Assembly (NCBI RefSeq): GCF_000775915.1 | Contig: NZ_BBLT01000005.1 | Coordinates: 1 to 64,000, forward strand | Length of the DNA stretch: 64,000 bases | Direction of reading: 5' to 3' | From: Sporocytophaga myxococcoides | GTDB lineage: Bacteria; Bacteroidota; Bacteroidia; Cytophagales; Cytophagaceae | In this document: positions 37,273-45,757 of the stretch, in pieces | Position numbering within the stretch: position 1 is the first letter of the stretch | Layout: each line of letters starts with the position of its first letter | Notes under the pieces: model-generated | Database searches by the model: none | What the model was told of the DNA's origin: nothing | What the model saw: the letters and a program-made list of their open reading frames with translations, nothing else | Translations under genes and position numbers: made by a program

Positions 37273-38226
37273 ATGGCAGAAGAAAAAGTTGGGTGTCTTA
37301 TCATTGGCTCCGGTCCTGCAGGATATACTGCGGCAATATATTCAGCAAGAGCTGGTTTAAAACCTGTATTATACCAAGGAGCTCAGCCCGGCGGGCAGTT
37401 AATGATTACAAATGAAGTGGAAAATTATCCTGGATATCCTGAAGGGGTACTTGGTCCGAAAATGATGGAAGATTTTCAGAAACAAGCAGCGAGATTTGGC
37501 ACTGATATCAGATTTGGTATGGCTACTTCTGTAGATTTTACCGGTCCTGTACATAAAGTAATTATTGACGAATCACATTTGATTCATGCGGACGTTGTTA
37601 TAGTTTCTACCGGTGCATCAGCAAAATGGCTTGGTTTAGAATCTGAAGCAAGACTAAACGGGAGAGGAGTTTCTGCTTGTGCTGTGTGTGATGGATTCTT
37701 TTTCAGAGGTAAAGATGTTGCGGTTGTAGGTGCTGGTGATACTGCTTGTGAAGAGGCTGTTTATCTTTCTAAGCTTTGCAGAAAGGTATATCTTCTTGTT
37801 AGAAGAGATACCATGCGAGCCTCACAAATCATGCAAAAAAGAGTATTAAACACTCCTAATATAGAAGTATTATGGAACTCTGAAACCGATGAAATATTAG
37901 GAGAAGAGGAAGTGGAAGGAATGAGAGTAAGGAATGTTCAAACTGGAGAATTAACAAATATTTCTGTTCAGGGATTTTTCGTTGCCATAGGTCATAAGCC
38001 TAATACAGACATATTCAAAGGTTGGTTAGATCTTGACAACAACGGATATATTAATACATTACCGGGAAGCAGTAAAACAAATATTGAAGGTGTCTTTGCT
38101 TGTGGTGATGCGCAGGATCATATATACAGACAAGCAGTAACAGCGGCCGGTTCTGGTTGCATGGCTGCACTTGATGCTGAACGATATCTTGCCGCTAAAG
38201 AAGCTGAAGAGGAAACAGTTAAATAA
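37273..38226 (+). CDS. trxB: Thioredoxin reductase
   Basis: A 317-residue NADPH-dependent flavoprotein. The FAD-binding motif is IIGSGPAGYTAA (10-21). Redox-active Cys136 and Cys139 lie in SACAVCDG. The NADPH-binding motif is VVGAGDTACEEA. The FAD-closing segment is GVFACGDAQDHIYRQAVTAA. All elements are intact. Its stop overlaps the next gene's start by one base, and bshB1 follows that, so the operon combines thiol-redox and cell-wall functions. Confidence 0.97.
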   Translation: MAEEKVGCLIIGSGPAGYTAAIYSARAGLKPVLYQGAQPGGQLMITNEVENYPGYPEGVLGPKMMEDFQKQAARFGTDIRFGMATSVDFTGPVHKVIIDESHLIHADVVIVSTGASAKWLGLESEARLNGRGVSACAVCDGFFFRGKDVAVVGAGDTACEEAVYLSKLCRKVYLLVRRDTMRASQIMQKRVLNTPNIEVLWNSETDEILGEEEVEGMRVRNVQTGELTNISVQGFFVAIGHKPNTDIFKGWLDLDNNGYINTLPGSSKTNIEGVFACGDAQDHIYRQAVTAAGSGCMAALDAERYLAAKEAEEETVK

Positions 38227-39239
38227 TGCAGAATAAAAAGTGCTATTCACTTTTGATAATCCTATTCTTTTTTTCCCTGAAAGCTTTTTCTCAGGAAAAA
38301 AAGAATAAGGATTTCTTAAATGTTAAAACCCCATCCATTGAGTATTCAGTACCGGAAGCAGGCAAAATACTTTTTGATGAAGAATTTGTCGATACCTCAG
38401 ATACTGAAAATGCCATCTACTTTGACCCTCAGAGAGAACCGGAGCTAGTCAGCGAAGACACCACTGATATTGATGAAGGTGAAACAAGTATTGTAGAAGT
38501 AGCCGAGCAATTAAAGATGGATTCTATTTGGGTCACTATTGCCGAATATTATTCTATTTGGGATTCAAGAACTGTAAACCCATACAAGCGCGATGGTTCC
38601 AAGTTTTCAGACACATTGAATATTCACCTGTATGATTCTCTTGGTGGCTTTAACTGGTCAATGCCTCTTACAGGTTGCCATAAAACATCTGAATTTGGTA
38701 TGCGTCACACCAGATGGCACTATGGAACAGACTTAAAGCTTGAAATCGGAGATCCTGTTGTAGCATGTTTTGACGGTATTGTCAGAATAAATCAATATAA
38801 TGCAGGCGGGTATGGGAATTATGTAATGATCAGACATTACAATGGTCTTGAAACACTTTATGGCCATCTTTCCAAATCTCATGTTTCTGTGGGGCAATTG
38901 GTAAAAGCCGGAGAATTAATAGGTGATGGGGGAAATACAGGTAGAAGTACTGGACCTCACTTACATTTTGAAGTACGATATGAGGGGAATGCAATTAATC
39001 CTGAAGAACTTTATGATTTTCCTATGAATACATTAAAATCGAAGGTATTTGAGCTTAATCCTTCTCATTTTGAGTATTTGAGAGAAGCCCGAAAAGTATT
39101 CTATCACAGAGTAAGATCAGGGGAATCATTGGGAACAATTAGTAAGAAATACAGAGTGCCTGTTAGTACAATCTGTAAACTGAATGGTATTTCAACCAGA
39201 ACCACTCTTAAGGTCGGGAGAAAACTTAGAATTAGATAA
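38226..39239 (+). CDS. M23 family metallopeptidase with LysM domain
   Basis: A 337-residue exported murein hydrolase. A signal peptide ends KAFSQ. An acidic linker of about 100 residues follows. The LytM/M23 catalytic domain is at about 150-255, with the zinc ligands in HYGTDL and HLHFEVR, so it looks active and not a degenerate activator. A LysM peptidoglycan-binding domain is C-terminal (about 289-337: VRSGESLGTISKKYRVPVST). The TAATG overlap with trxB implies translational coupling. bshB1 starts 25 nt downstream. Confidence 0.94.
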   Translation: MQNKKCYSLLIILFFFSLKAFSQEKKNKDFLNVKTPSIEYSVPEAGKILFDEEFVDTSDTENAIYFDPQREPELVSEDTTDIDEGETSIVEVAEQLKMDSIWVTIAEYYSIWDSRTVNPYKRDGSKFSDTLNIHLYDSLGGFNWSMPLTGCHKTSEFGMRHTRWHYGTDLKLEIGDPVVACFDGIVRINQYNAGGYGNYVMIRHYNGLETLYGHLSKSHVSVGQLVKAGELIGDGGNTGRSTGPHLHFEVRYEGNAINPEELYDFPMNTLKSKVFELNPSHFEYLREARKVFYHRVRSGESLGTISKKYRVPVSTICKLNGISTRTTLKVGRKLRIR

Positions 39240-39264
39240 AAAGATATAACTGCTTTTAATACCT

Positions 39265-39966
39265 ATGAAATTAGATATGCTGGTGCTTTCTGCACATCCT
39301 GATGATGCGGAATTAGCCTGTTCAGGGACTATAATCAGCCATATTGAAATGGGAAAGAAAGTGGGGCTGGTAGATCTCACCCGTGGCCAGTTGGGTACAA
39401 GAGGTACACCTGAAATCAGGGAGATGGAAGCAGAAGCAGCTGCTAGTATTCTGGGGCTTGCAGCTAGGGAAAATCTTGGATTTGAAGATGGATTTTTTGT
39501 TGAAGATAAAGACCATATAATTGCTATTGTAAAAGCAATCAGAAAGTACCAGCCAGAGATTATAATCACCAATGCATTGCATGACAGGCATCCTGATCAT
39601 GGAAGGGCTTCAGATCTTGTATCAAGAGCCAGTTTTCTTTCAGGGCTTATAAAAATTGAAACGGGACAGAAGGCTTGGAGGCCAAGGAATGTATATCATT
39701 ATATACAAGATAGATATATAAAACCAGATCTGATAGTAGATGTAACTCCTTATTGGGATCAAAAAATAAAAACAATTAAAGCATTTCGTAGTCAGTTTTT
39801 CAATCCAGATAGCGAAGAACCTGGCACTTATATTTCTTCACCGGAATTTTTATTATTCATTGAAGCCAGAGCATTAGAATTAGGGCATTCTATAGGGGTT
39901 AAGTATGGAGAAGGATTTACATCTGAAAGAAACATAGGCATTAAAAACATGTTTGAATTGTTGTAA
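39265..39966 (+). CDS. bshB1: Bacillithiol biosynthesis deacetylase BshB1
   Basis: A 233-residue zinc-dependent LmbE-like deacetylase. It converts GlcNAc-malate to GlcN-malate in bacillithiol synthesis. The family motif is SAHPDDAELACSGT at 9-22 (zinc ligands His11, Asp14). The second metal motif is ALHDRHPDHGRASDL. The BshB1-typical DLTRGQLGTRGTPEIR segment is present. Its presence indicates that this cell makes bacillithiol as low-molecular-weight thiol. It is the last gene of the trxB unit and convergent with pdxH. Confidence 0.94.
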   Translation: MKLDMLVLSAHPDDAELACSGTIISHIEMGKKVGLVDLTRGQLGTRGTPEIREMEAEAAASILGLAARENLGFEDGFFVEDKDHIIAIVKAIRKYQPEIIITNALHDRHPDHGRASDLVSRASFLSGLIKIETGQKAWRPRNVYHYIQDRYIKPDLIVDVTPYWDQKIKTIKAFRSQFFNPDSEEPGTYISSPEFLLFIEARALELGHSIGVKYGEGFTSERNIGIKNMFELL

Positions 39967-39977
39967 AACCTTCCTGA

Positions 39978-40625
39978 TCAAGGAGCAAGTCGGCCTTTAA
40001 TCCATCCGTTATTTTCTCTTTGATAAAATATTCTGTCATGAAGTCTTCCTGATCTTCCTTGCCAAAATTCAAAATATTCAGGTATGATCCTGTATCCACC
40101 CCAGTGCTCCGGTCTTTTTACTTCTTTGTTTTCATGGTCAGCCAGCGATTTTTCAAACATTGAATCCAAGTCACTTCTGGAAGAAATAATTTTACTTTGA
40201 GGAGAAACAATAGCGCCTATCTGCGAAGCTTTTGGCCTGGAATAAAAATATTTATCAGATTCTTCATGACTTACTTTTACAACCTTGCCTTCAACTCTTA
40301 CCTGACGCTCTAACTCAGGCCAGAAAAACAATACAGCAGCAAAAGGATTCTCAGCTATTAACTTACCTTTTTTACTCTCATAGTTTGTGAAAAACACCAA
40401 ACCTTCATCTAATCCTTTTAAGAGAACTATTCTTGAAGAAGGTCTGCAACGACTATCACACGTAGATAAGGTCATGGCAGTAGGTTCGTACAAATTACTT
40501 TTTACAGCCAGATCCAACCATTCTTGAAACTGGTCCAATGGATTTTCTTTTACATCAGACTCAGATAGTATTTTAAGTTTGTATTCATTTCTAATGTCTG
40601 ATAAATTTTGCTCCTTGTTGTTCAT
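39978..40625 (-). CDS. pdxH: Pyridoxamine 5'-phosphate oxidase
   Basis: A 215-residue FMN-dependent oxidase that makes pyridoxal 5'-phosphate. Motifs include EPTAMTLSTCDSRCRPSSRI (FMN site), LVFFTNYESKKGKLIAENPF, PKASQIGAIVSPQSKII and the C-terminal signature EFWQGRSGRLHDRIFYQRE. I use the ATG at 40625, two codons inside a possible TTG start at 40631. It is a single minus-strand gene convergent with bshB1. Confidence 0.97.
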   Translation of the reverse strand: MNNKEQNLSDIRNEYKLKILSESDVKENPLDQFQEWLDLAVKSNLYEPTAMTLSTCDSRCRPSSRIVLLKGLDEGLVFFTNYESKKGKLIAENPFAAVLFFWPELERQVRVEGKVVKVSHEESDKYFYSRPKASQIGAIVSPQSKIISSRSDLDSMFEKSLADHENKEVKRPEHWGGYRIIPEYFEFWQGRSGRLHDRIFYQRENNGWIKGRLAP

Positions 40626-40849
40626 GCGCAATAGGTTGTAAAAACAAATGCCGGTAAGGTATGTTTTTTAATTCAGAATTGAAGTTAGGTATTAAATATG
40701 AATTTATTAATAATATCTTTTAACTAAATATGAAAAACTTGCAATGTACCCTTAGTACTTGTATAATTGTTATAGTATGATATATTGATAGATATTTATT
40801 AAATAGCTGATATCAAACATTTTCAGATAAAAAGAATTTTGATTTACGA

Positions 40850-41392
40850 ATGTTGAAGATAGGTAATGTAATAATATCGGAGCCATACCTGGGTGATGAT
40901 AACTTTGAACGGACTGTGATTATTATGTGTGAGTATGGAGAATCGGGAGCTCTGGGGCTTGTGCTCAACAGACCTACGATTATTACGCTTAATTCTGTTT
41001 TGGAAAGTGTAAATTCGGAAGAGCTTTTGTATATTGGAGGACCTGTTGCACAAGATTCGCTACATTTCATTTTCAGAAATAATTATAATATTGAAGGGGC
41101 AGTAAAGTTAGGAGATAATTTATACTGGGGAGGAAATTTCGAACAAGTACTAGACTTGTTTAATAATAACCTGGCCAATGCTGAAGATTTCAGATTTTTT
41201 CTGGGGTATTCAGGTTGGGAAGGTGGGCAGCTGGAAAACGAATTTAAAGCAAATTCATGGATTGTAAGCCATGTTGAAACTGAGGATATATTTGATATAG
41301 AGCCTGCTAATCTTTGGCGGGAAATGTTGAAGAGTATGGGGGGGAAGTATAAAATGCTATCGAATTATCCTATTGATCCAAGATTGAATTAA
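40850..41392 (+). CDS. YqgE/AlgH family protein
   Basis: A 180-residue member of the DUF179 family. The N-terminal signature is ISEPYLGDDNFERTVIIMCE, then GALGLVLNRPT, YIGGPVAQDSLHFI and FFLGYSGWEGGQLENEF. No catalytic activity is established for the family. It is followed after 21 nt by the DUF349 protein gene and probably shares its transcript. Confidence 0.93.
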   Translation: MLKIGNVIISEPYLGDDNFERTVIIMCEYGESGALGLVLNRPTIITLNSVLESVNSEELLYIGGPVAQDSLHFIFRNNYNIEGAVKLGDNLYWGGNFEQVLDLFNNNLANAEDFRFFLGYSGWEGGQLENEFKANSWIVSHVETEDIFDIEPANLWREMLKSMGGKYKMLSNYPIDPRLN

Positions 41393-41413
41393 AAATTTTT
41401 AAAAGGTAATACC

Positions 41414-43267
41414 ATGAGCAAGGAAAAAGAACTTTTGGGAAATGACAAGATAAAGGAAGGCGGAAAGGGCGAGGAGGTGGCTACTCCTATAAAATCTATG
41501 ATAGATGAAATGGATGTTCATGATGAAGAACATGCCCATGAACATATTAGTGATCTATCACAACTTTCAAAAGAAGATTTGCTAAAGTTGCTTGAAGGCA
41601 TGAAGCTAGATGAAAATCTCAGCAAAGCATCTGCAATGCTAAAGCAGATTAAATATCATTATGATCATTTGCTGGAAGTTGAAAAGAATGAAGCATTGAA
41701 TAAATTCCTTGCCAATGGGGGTGAAGAAACCGATTTTGATTATCGAAGAGATAATGTGAGTTTAAAGTTTGATAAACAATATGATCAGCTACGCCACAAG
41801 TTATCAGAACACTTTCTTAACCTGGAAAAGGATAAGGAAAAAAATCTGACGAAGAAAAACGAGTTGCTAGATAAGCTCAGAGCATTGATCTCTGCTGAGG
41901 AAACTCAGACAAGCATTACTTCACTGAAAGAGATTCAGGAAGAGTGGAGGAAAATTGGCTCAGTACCTGCTGCTCATACTCAGGAAATATGGGCTAATTA
42001 TAATGCTTTGGTAGAGCGATTTTACAATAACAGAAGTATATATTTTGAACTGAAGGAGCTGGATAGAAAGAAAAATCTAGAAGCTAAAATCGAAATATGT
42101 GAAAAAGCAGAAGGCCTTGCTGAATCGAACCAGACAGTAAATGCTCTGATTAGAGAACTTAAAGTTCTGCATGAAGAATTCAGAAATATTGGACCTGTTC
42201 CGAAGGAGGATCAGGAAGTTCTTTGGAATAGATTTAAAGTAGCTTCCGATAAAATCTATGAGAAACGAGGTGAATATTATAAGGAATTAAGAGAACGTCA
42301 GGAACAAAATCTTGAAGTCAAAATAAAACTAGCTGATGCTATTGCCGGATTCGCTCAATTCCAGACAACTAGAATTGAAGAGTGGAAACAGAAGACAGCA
42401 GAGCTGCTGGAATTACAAGAGAAGTGGAAGCAGGCTGGAGGTGTTCCTCAGGATAAAGGAAAAGAAATATCAAAAAGATTCTGGAGTGCATGTAAATCCT
42501 TTTTCCATAACAAAGAGGTATTTTTCAAACACCTTGAGGTGGAAAAAGAAGAAAACCTTAAGAAGAAAATTGCTTTGTGTGAAAGAGCTGAAGTTTTAAA
42601 AGATCAGACTGATTTTAGCGGAACAGCAACAGAATTAAAAAATCTTCAAAAAGAATGGGAAGCAATCGGCCCTGTGCCAATAAAAGAAAAAGAGCCGATT
42701 TTTAAACGTTTTAAAACTGCTTGTGACCATTTCTTTAACAAGAAAAGGGAAATGCAGGCAGAACATGAAAAGGAGTTTAAAGATAATCTGGAAAAGAAAA
42801 ATGCTCTTATTCAAAAATTGGAAAAACTTAATTCTGAAAAGGATTCCAATCCGGATGATTTAAAAGTTATACAGGATGAATGGAAAAAAATAGGTTTTGT
42901 GCCTAAAGCAGAAATGAAAGATATCAATGCAAGATATCAGAGAGCTGTTGATAATTTCCTTGGGCATCTTGAAGGAGATAAGTCTGAAGTAGACAAATTA
43001 AAGTTAAGCCTTCAGATTAATGCATTAAAAACAAATCCTGAAGGTGGAAAAAAACTTTATCAAAAAGAGAAAGAAATTCACCGCAAAATTTCAGTGCTAA
43101 AGCAAGAAATTGATCGTTTGAATACCAACCTGGAATTTTTTGCAAAATCTGCAGCAGCAGACAAGCTGAAAAAAGAATTTTATTCAAAAATAGAAATGGC
43201 TCAAAATGAAATAGATGAGCTAAAAGATCAATTGAAAATGATAAAAGATGCAGAAAATGAAAAATAA
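41414..43267 (+). CDS. DUF349 repeat protein, helical
   Basis: A 617-residue, highly charged, almost entirely alpha-helical protein. After an acidic N-terminus with a helix similar to LSKEDLLKLLEGM, it has at least five DUF349 repeats of about 70 residues. The pattern is LxxLQxEWKxIGxVPxxxxxxIWxRFxxAxDxFYxxK; examples are EIQEEWRKIGSVP, VLHEEFRNIGPVP, ELQEKWKQAGGVP, NLQKEWEAIGPVP and VIQDEWKKIGFVP. The C-terminus is a coiled coil (about 530-617). No signal peptide is present, so it is cytoplasmic. The molecular role is unknown. Confidence 0.92.
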   Translation: MSKEKELLGNDKIKEGGKGEEVATPIKSMIDEMDVHDEEHAHEHISDLSQLSKEDLLKLLEGMKLDENLSKASAMLKQIKYHYDHLLEVEKNEALNKFLANGGEETDFDYRRDNVSLKFDKQYDQLRHKLSEHFLNLEKDKEKNLTKKNELLDKLRALISAEETQTSITSLKEIQEEWRKIGSVPAAHTQEIWANYNALVERFYNNRSIYFELKELDRKKNLEAKIEICEKAEGLAESNQTVNALIRELKVLHEEFRNIGPVPKEDQEVLWNRFKVASDKIYEKRGEYYKELRERQEQNLEVKIKLADAIAGFAQFQTTRIEEWKQKTAELLELQEKWKQAGGVPQDKGKEISKRFWSACKSFFHNKEVFFKHLEVEKEENLKKKIALCERAEVLKDQTDFSGTATELKNLQKEWEAIGPVPIKEKEPIFKRFKTACDHFFNKKREMQAEHEKEFKDNLEKKNALIQKLEKLNSEKDSNPDDLKVIQDEWKKIGFVPKAEMKDINARYQRAVDNFLGHLEGDKSEVDKLKLSLQINALKTNPEGGKKLYQKEKEIHRKISVLKQEIDRLNTNLEFFAKSAAADKLKKEFYSKIEMAQNEIDELKDQLKMIKDAENEK

Positions 43268-43281
43268 TTTTTTTGAATTGT

Positions 43282-43312
43282 TTTGGATATTTCGAAAAGT
43301 CCTATACTTTTG
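43282..43312 (+). promoter_or_regulatory. tRNA-Thr promoter (TTTG-19-TACTTTTG)
   Basis: TTTG (43282-43285), a 19-nt spacer and TACTTTTG (43305-43312) fit the Bacteroidota primary-sigma consensus exactly. It lies 42 nt before the mature tRNA. Confidence 0.85.
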
Positions 43313-43354
43313 CACTCGCTTTTAAGGCAAACGAAAAAGCAAAAACAAAATAAA

Positions 43355-43427
<73 letters not shown>

Positions 43428-43431
43428 CTTT

Positions 43432-43468
43432 AAAGGCACCTACATAAACCTGTAGGTGCCTTTTTTGT
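43432..43468 (+). terminator. Terminator of the tRNA-Thr unit
   Basis: A perfect 13-bp stem (43432-43444 with 43451-43463), a 6-nt loop and a T-run. It shows the tRNA is a single-gene transcript and makes upstream starts for the next gene unlikely. Confidence 0.92.
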
Positions 43469-43506
43469 TTAAAACATTAACAATATTAACCTGTTATATA
43501 TTGTTT

Positions 43507-44976
43507 ATGAAACTTAGATTATCTGGTAAAATTATAGCAAGTTTTTCTCTGATCATCATTTTTTCATTTATTAGTTTTGGAGTCAATCTTAAACTTTCTT
43601 CGGATGTAAACAGGAACACAGAGTACCTTACCAAGTCTGAGGCTATTATTCGCAACTCTGCTAAAATTCATAAGATTATCCTCGAAATGCAGTCTAATTT
43701 CAGAGGTTATTTGCTTACAGAGAATAAATCATTTTTAGACCCTTATTACTCGAGTATAAAAGACCTGGGAGGTATTGTGGATGAACAACGTAAGCTCATT
43801 TCCGATTCTCCTGCTCAGATAACCAGATTCAATGAGATACAAAAGTTGCACAACCAATGGCTGGTATATGCCAATGACCTAATCCAGGCTAAATTCAAAC
43901 AAATTAATCCTAAAGTAATTTCAAGCGAATATGAAGTTCTTTTTGAAGAGAAATTAAGAAAAGAATTCGGGAAAAAAATGACCGATGAGATTTCTAAAAA
44001 GTTCAAAGAGTTTGATAAAACCGAATACAGGGTTAGAAAAGCCAGGAGGGAAAAACTGAATGAGTCTATTGCCATAGCTAAGCGTGTCACAATGTTATTG
44101 GCAATTATTACAATTTCAGTTGGGGTAATAAGTGCGTTTTATATCACTCATATTATCATAAATAGAATTAAGTCTATGGTTAGCCTTGCGGATAATATCT
44201 CTAAAGGCCAATTTGAGGCTATTAAGGATACTGAAAAAGATGAGTTGTCACAATTGTCGGATTCTTTAAATATTATGTCAGAGAAGTTAAAAAAGAGTTT
44301 TTCTGAATTGGATAATTATGCTTATGTAGTTTCTCATGATTTAAAGGTACCTCTGAGAGGTATATACAATCTGGTTCATTGGATGGAGGAAGACTATGGT
44401 AGTGAATTTTCCCCTGAGGTGCATAAGTATCTTGATAAGTTAAAAGGAAGGGTTGAGCGTATGGAAAGTCTCATAAATGGTTTGCTGGAATATTCAAAAA
44501 TAGGAAGAACCAGTCAGCCTCTTGAAGAGGTAAATGTGAACGAACTGCTTGCAGATATTGTGGATTCTATTGTTCCTGGTGATTTTGAAGTAAGGGTATC
44601 CAATAAGATGCCTGTGATTTTTACTGAGAAACTGAGAATTCAACAAGTGTTTTCCAATCTGATAAGCAATGCAGTAAAGTATAAAGGTAACAAACCGGGG
44701 ATTATTACGATTATTTCAAAGGAGATTCCTGATGGGGTTGAATTTACTGTGGAAGATAATGGAGTAGGTATCTCTCCAGAATATCATAATAAAATTTTTG
44801 GATTATTTCAGACTTTGCGTGAAAAGCATGAAGTTGAAAGCACAGGTATTGGATTATCCATTGTGAAAAAAATTATAGAAGATAAGAAAGGGAATATAAG
44901 AGTAGTTTCAAATGAAGGAGAAGGAGCTGCCTTTATATTTACCTGGCCTGCCATTAAAGTTGGCTTTCCAATATAA
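43507..44976 (+). CDS. Sensor histidine kinase (CHASE3-HAMP-HisKA-HATPase)
   Basis: Starting at the ATG at 43507 (489 residues); an earlier reading of 17 codons would begin inside the tRNA terminator. TM1 (about 7-27) is followed by a helical periplasmic CHASE3 sensor (SNFRGYLLTENKSFLDPYY), TM2 (about 193-215), HAMP, a dimerisation helix with phospho-acceptor His in YAYVVSHDLKVPLRG, then the ATPase with N-box NLISNAVKYKG, VEDNGVGIS and STGIGLSIVKKI. The kinase is complete. Its signal is unknown. It lies 16 nt before a response regulator. Confidence 0.94.
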   Translation: MKLRLSGKIIASFSLIIIFSFISFGVNLKLSSDVNRNTEYLTKSEAIIRNSAKIHKIILEMQSNFRGYLLTENKSFLDPYYSSIKDLGGIVDEQRKLISDSPAQITRFNEIQKLHNQWLVYANDLIQAKFKQINPKVISSEYEVLFEEKLRKEFGKKMTDEISKKFKEFDKTEYRVRKARREKLNESIAIAKRVTMLLAIITISVGVISAFYITHIIINRIKSMVSLADNISKGQFEAIKDTEKDELSQLSDSLNIMSEKLKKSFSELDNYAYVVSHDLKVPLRGIYNLVHWMEEDYGSEFSPEVHKYLDKLKGRVERMESLINGLLEYSKIGRTSQPLEEVNVNELLADIVDSIVPGDFEVRVSNKMPVIFTEKLRIQQVFSNLISNAVKYKGNKPGIITIISKEIPDGVEFTVEDNGVGISPEYHNKIFGLFQTLREKHEVESTGIGLSIVKKIIEDKKGNIRVVSNEGEGAAFIFTWPAIKVGFPI

Positions 44977-44992
44977 ATAACCAGTAATTCTT

Positions 44993-45424
44993 ATGAAAGA
45001 AATTTCAATTTTATTAATAGAAGATGATGAATTGGATGTCATTAGTTTTGAGCGTGCTTTAAAAAAAATAAATCTGCCGATTCTTTTGCATACAGCCTTT
45101 AATGGAATAGAAGCACTTGATCTCTTGAAAGGTAAAAATAGAATTCCTATTCCGGATATAATCGTTTTGGATCTTAATATGCCTAAAATGAATGGCGGTG
45201 AATTTCTGACAGAATTGAGGAAAGATAATACATTTAATAATGTTAAAATCTTTATTATGACAACTTCCAATGAAGATAGGGACAGAAGCAGAGGCGAAGA
45301 GTTCGGGGTGACAGGTTATATTATCAAACCTCTTAATTTTAATGAAAATACAAAACGTAATGTATCAATGGATAATTTTATGCATTTTCAGATTATGAAA
45401 ATGGTGGGAGATCAATTGAATTGA
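44993..45424 (+). CDS. Single-domain response regulator
   Basis: A 143-residue receiver of the Rcp1-like type (long loop after the acidic pocket). The acidic pair is in LLIEDDELDV, the phospho-acceptor Asp in IVLDLNMPKMNG, Thr in IMTTSNE and Lys in YIIKPLN. No output domain follows, so it must signal by protein contact or as a phosphate shuttle. It is the probable partner of the preceding histidine kinase. Confidence 0.93.
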   Translation: MKEISILLIEDDELDVISFERALKKINLPILLHTAFNGIEALDLLKGKNRIPIPDIIVLDLNMPKMNGGEFLTELRKDNTFNNVKIFIMTTSNEDRDRSRGEEFGVTGYIIKPLNFNENTKRNVSMDNFMHFQIMKMVGDQLN

Positions 45425-45757
45425 TTTTTGCTATTTTTATGAGTTTAACTCTGTATTTTTTCTTTATTGGCATTCCAGTCTATTGTCATTATTCTATAGT
45501 CTGAAGCATACTTCATTGTATGTCATAAAATAAGGAACAACGGGAGTTGGATAAATATTTCTTATTTTTTAAAAATCTTTCTTTTGTCGATTATCACCTT
45601 AATAATTTTAGGATTTGGACTTGTGTGCCTTATAGTATCCTCGATTGACGGAGATCTATATGATTTCTAGTCGAAATAATCGACATCGGGTTAGTAGTCA
45701 GTTTGTTATTTTTGTACCTTTAGGTATAATACCAATGAGTATAATATATAAGGTTCT
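45425..45757. other. Intergenic 333 bp with a small hairpin and -7-like element
   Basis: No coding region was found. A perfect small hairpin GTCGA-aataa-TCGAC lies at 45670-45684. A TAnnTTTG box (TATTTTTG, 45707-45714) lies 44 nt before the ATPase start and may be its promoter, although no good -33 TTTG was found. Confidence 0.4.

Noticed and set aside
43456-43506. 17-codon N-terminal extension of the histidine kinase
   Set aside because: It begins inside the tRNA terminator; the ATG at 43507 gives the usual short N-terminus before TM1.
45670-45684. GTCGA-aataa-TCGAC hairpin as a terminator of the response regulator
   Set aside because: The stem is only 5 bp, has no T-run, and lies about 250 nt past the stop codon.
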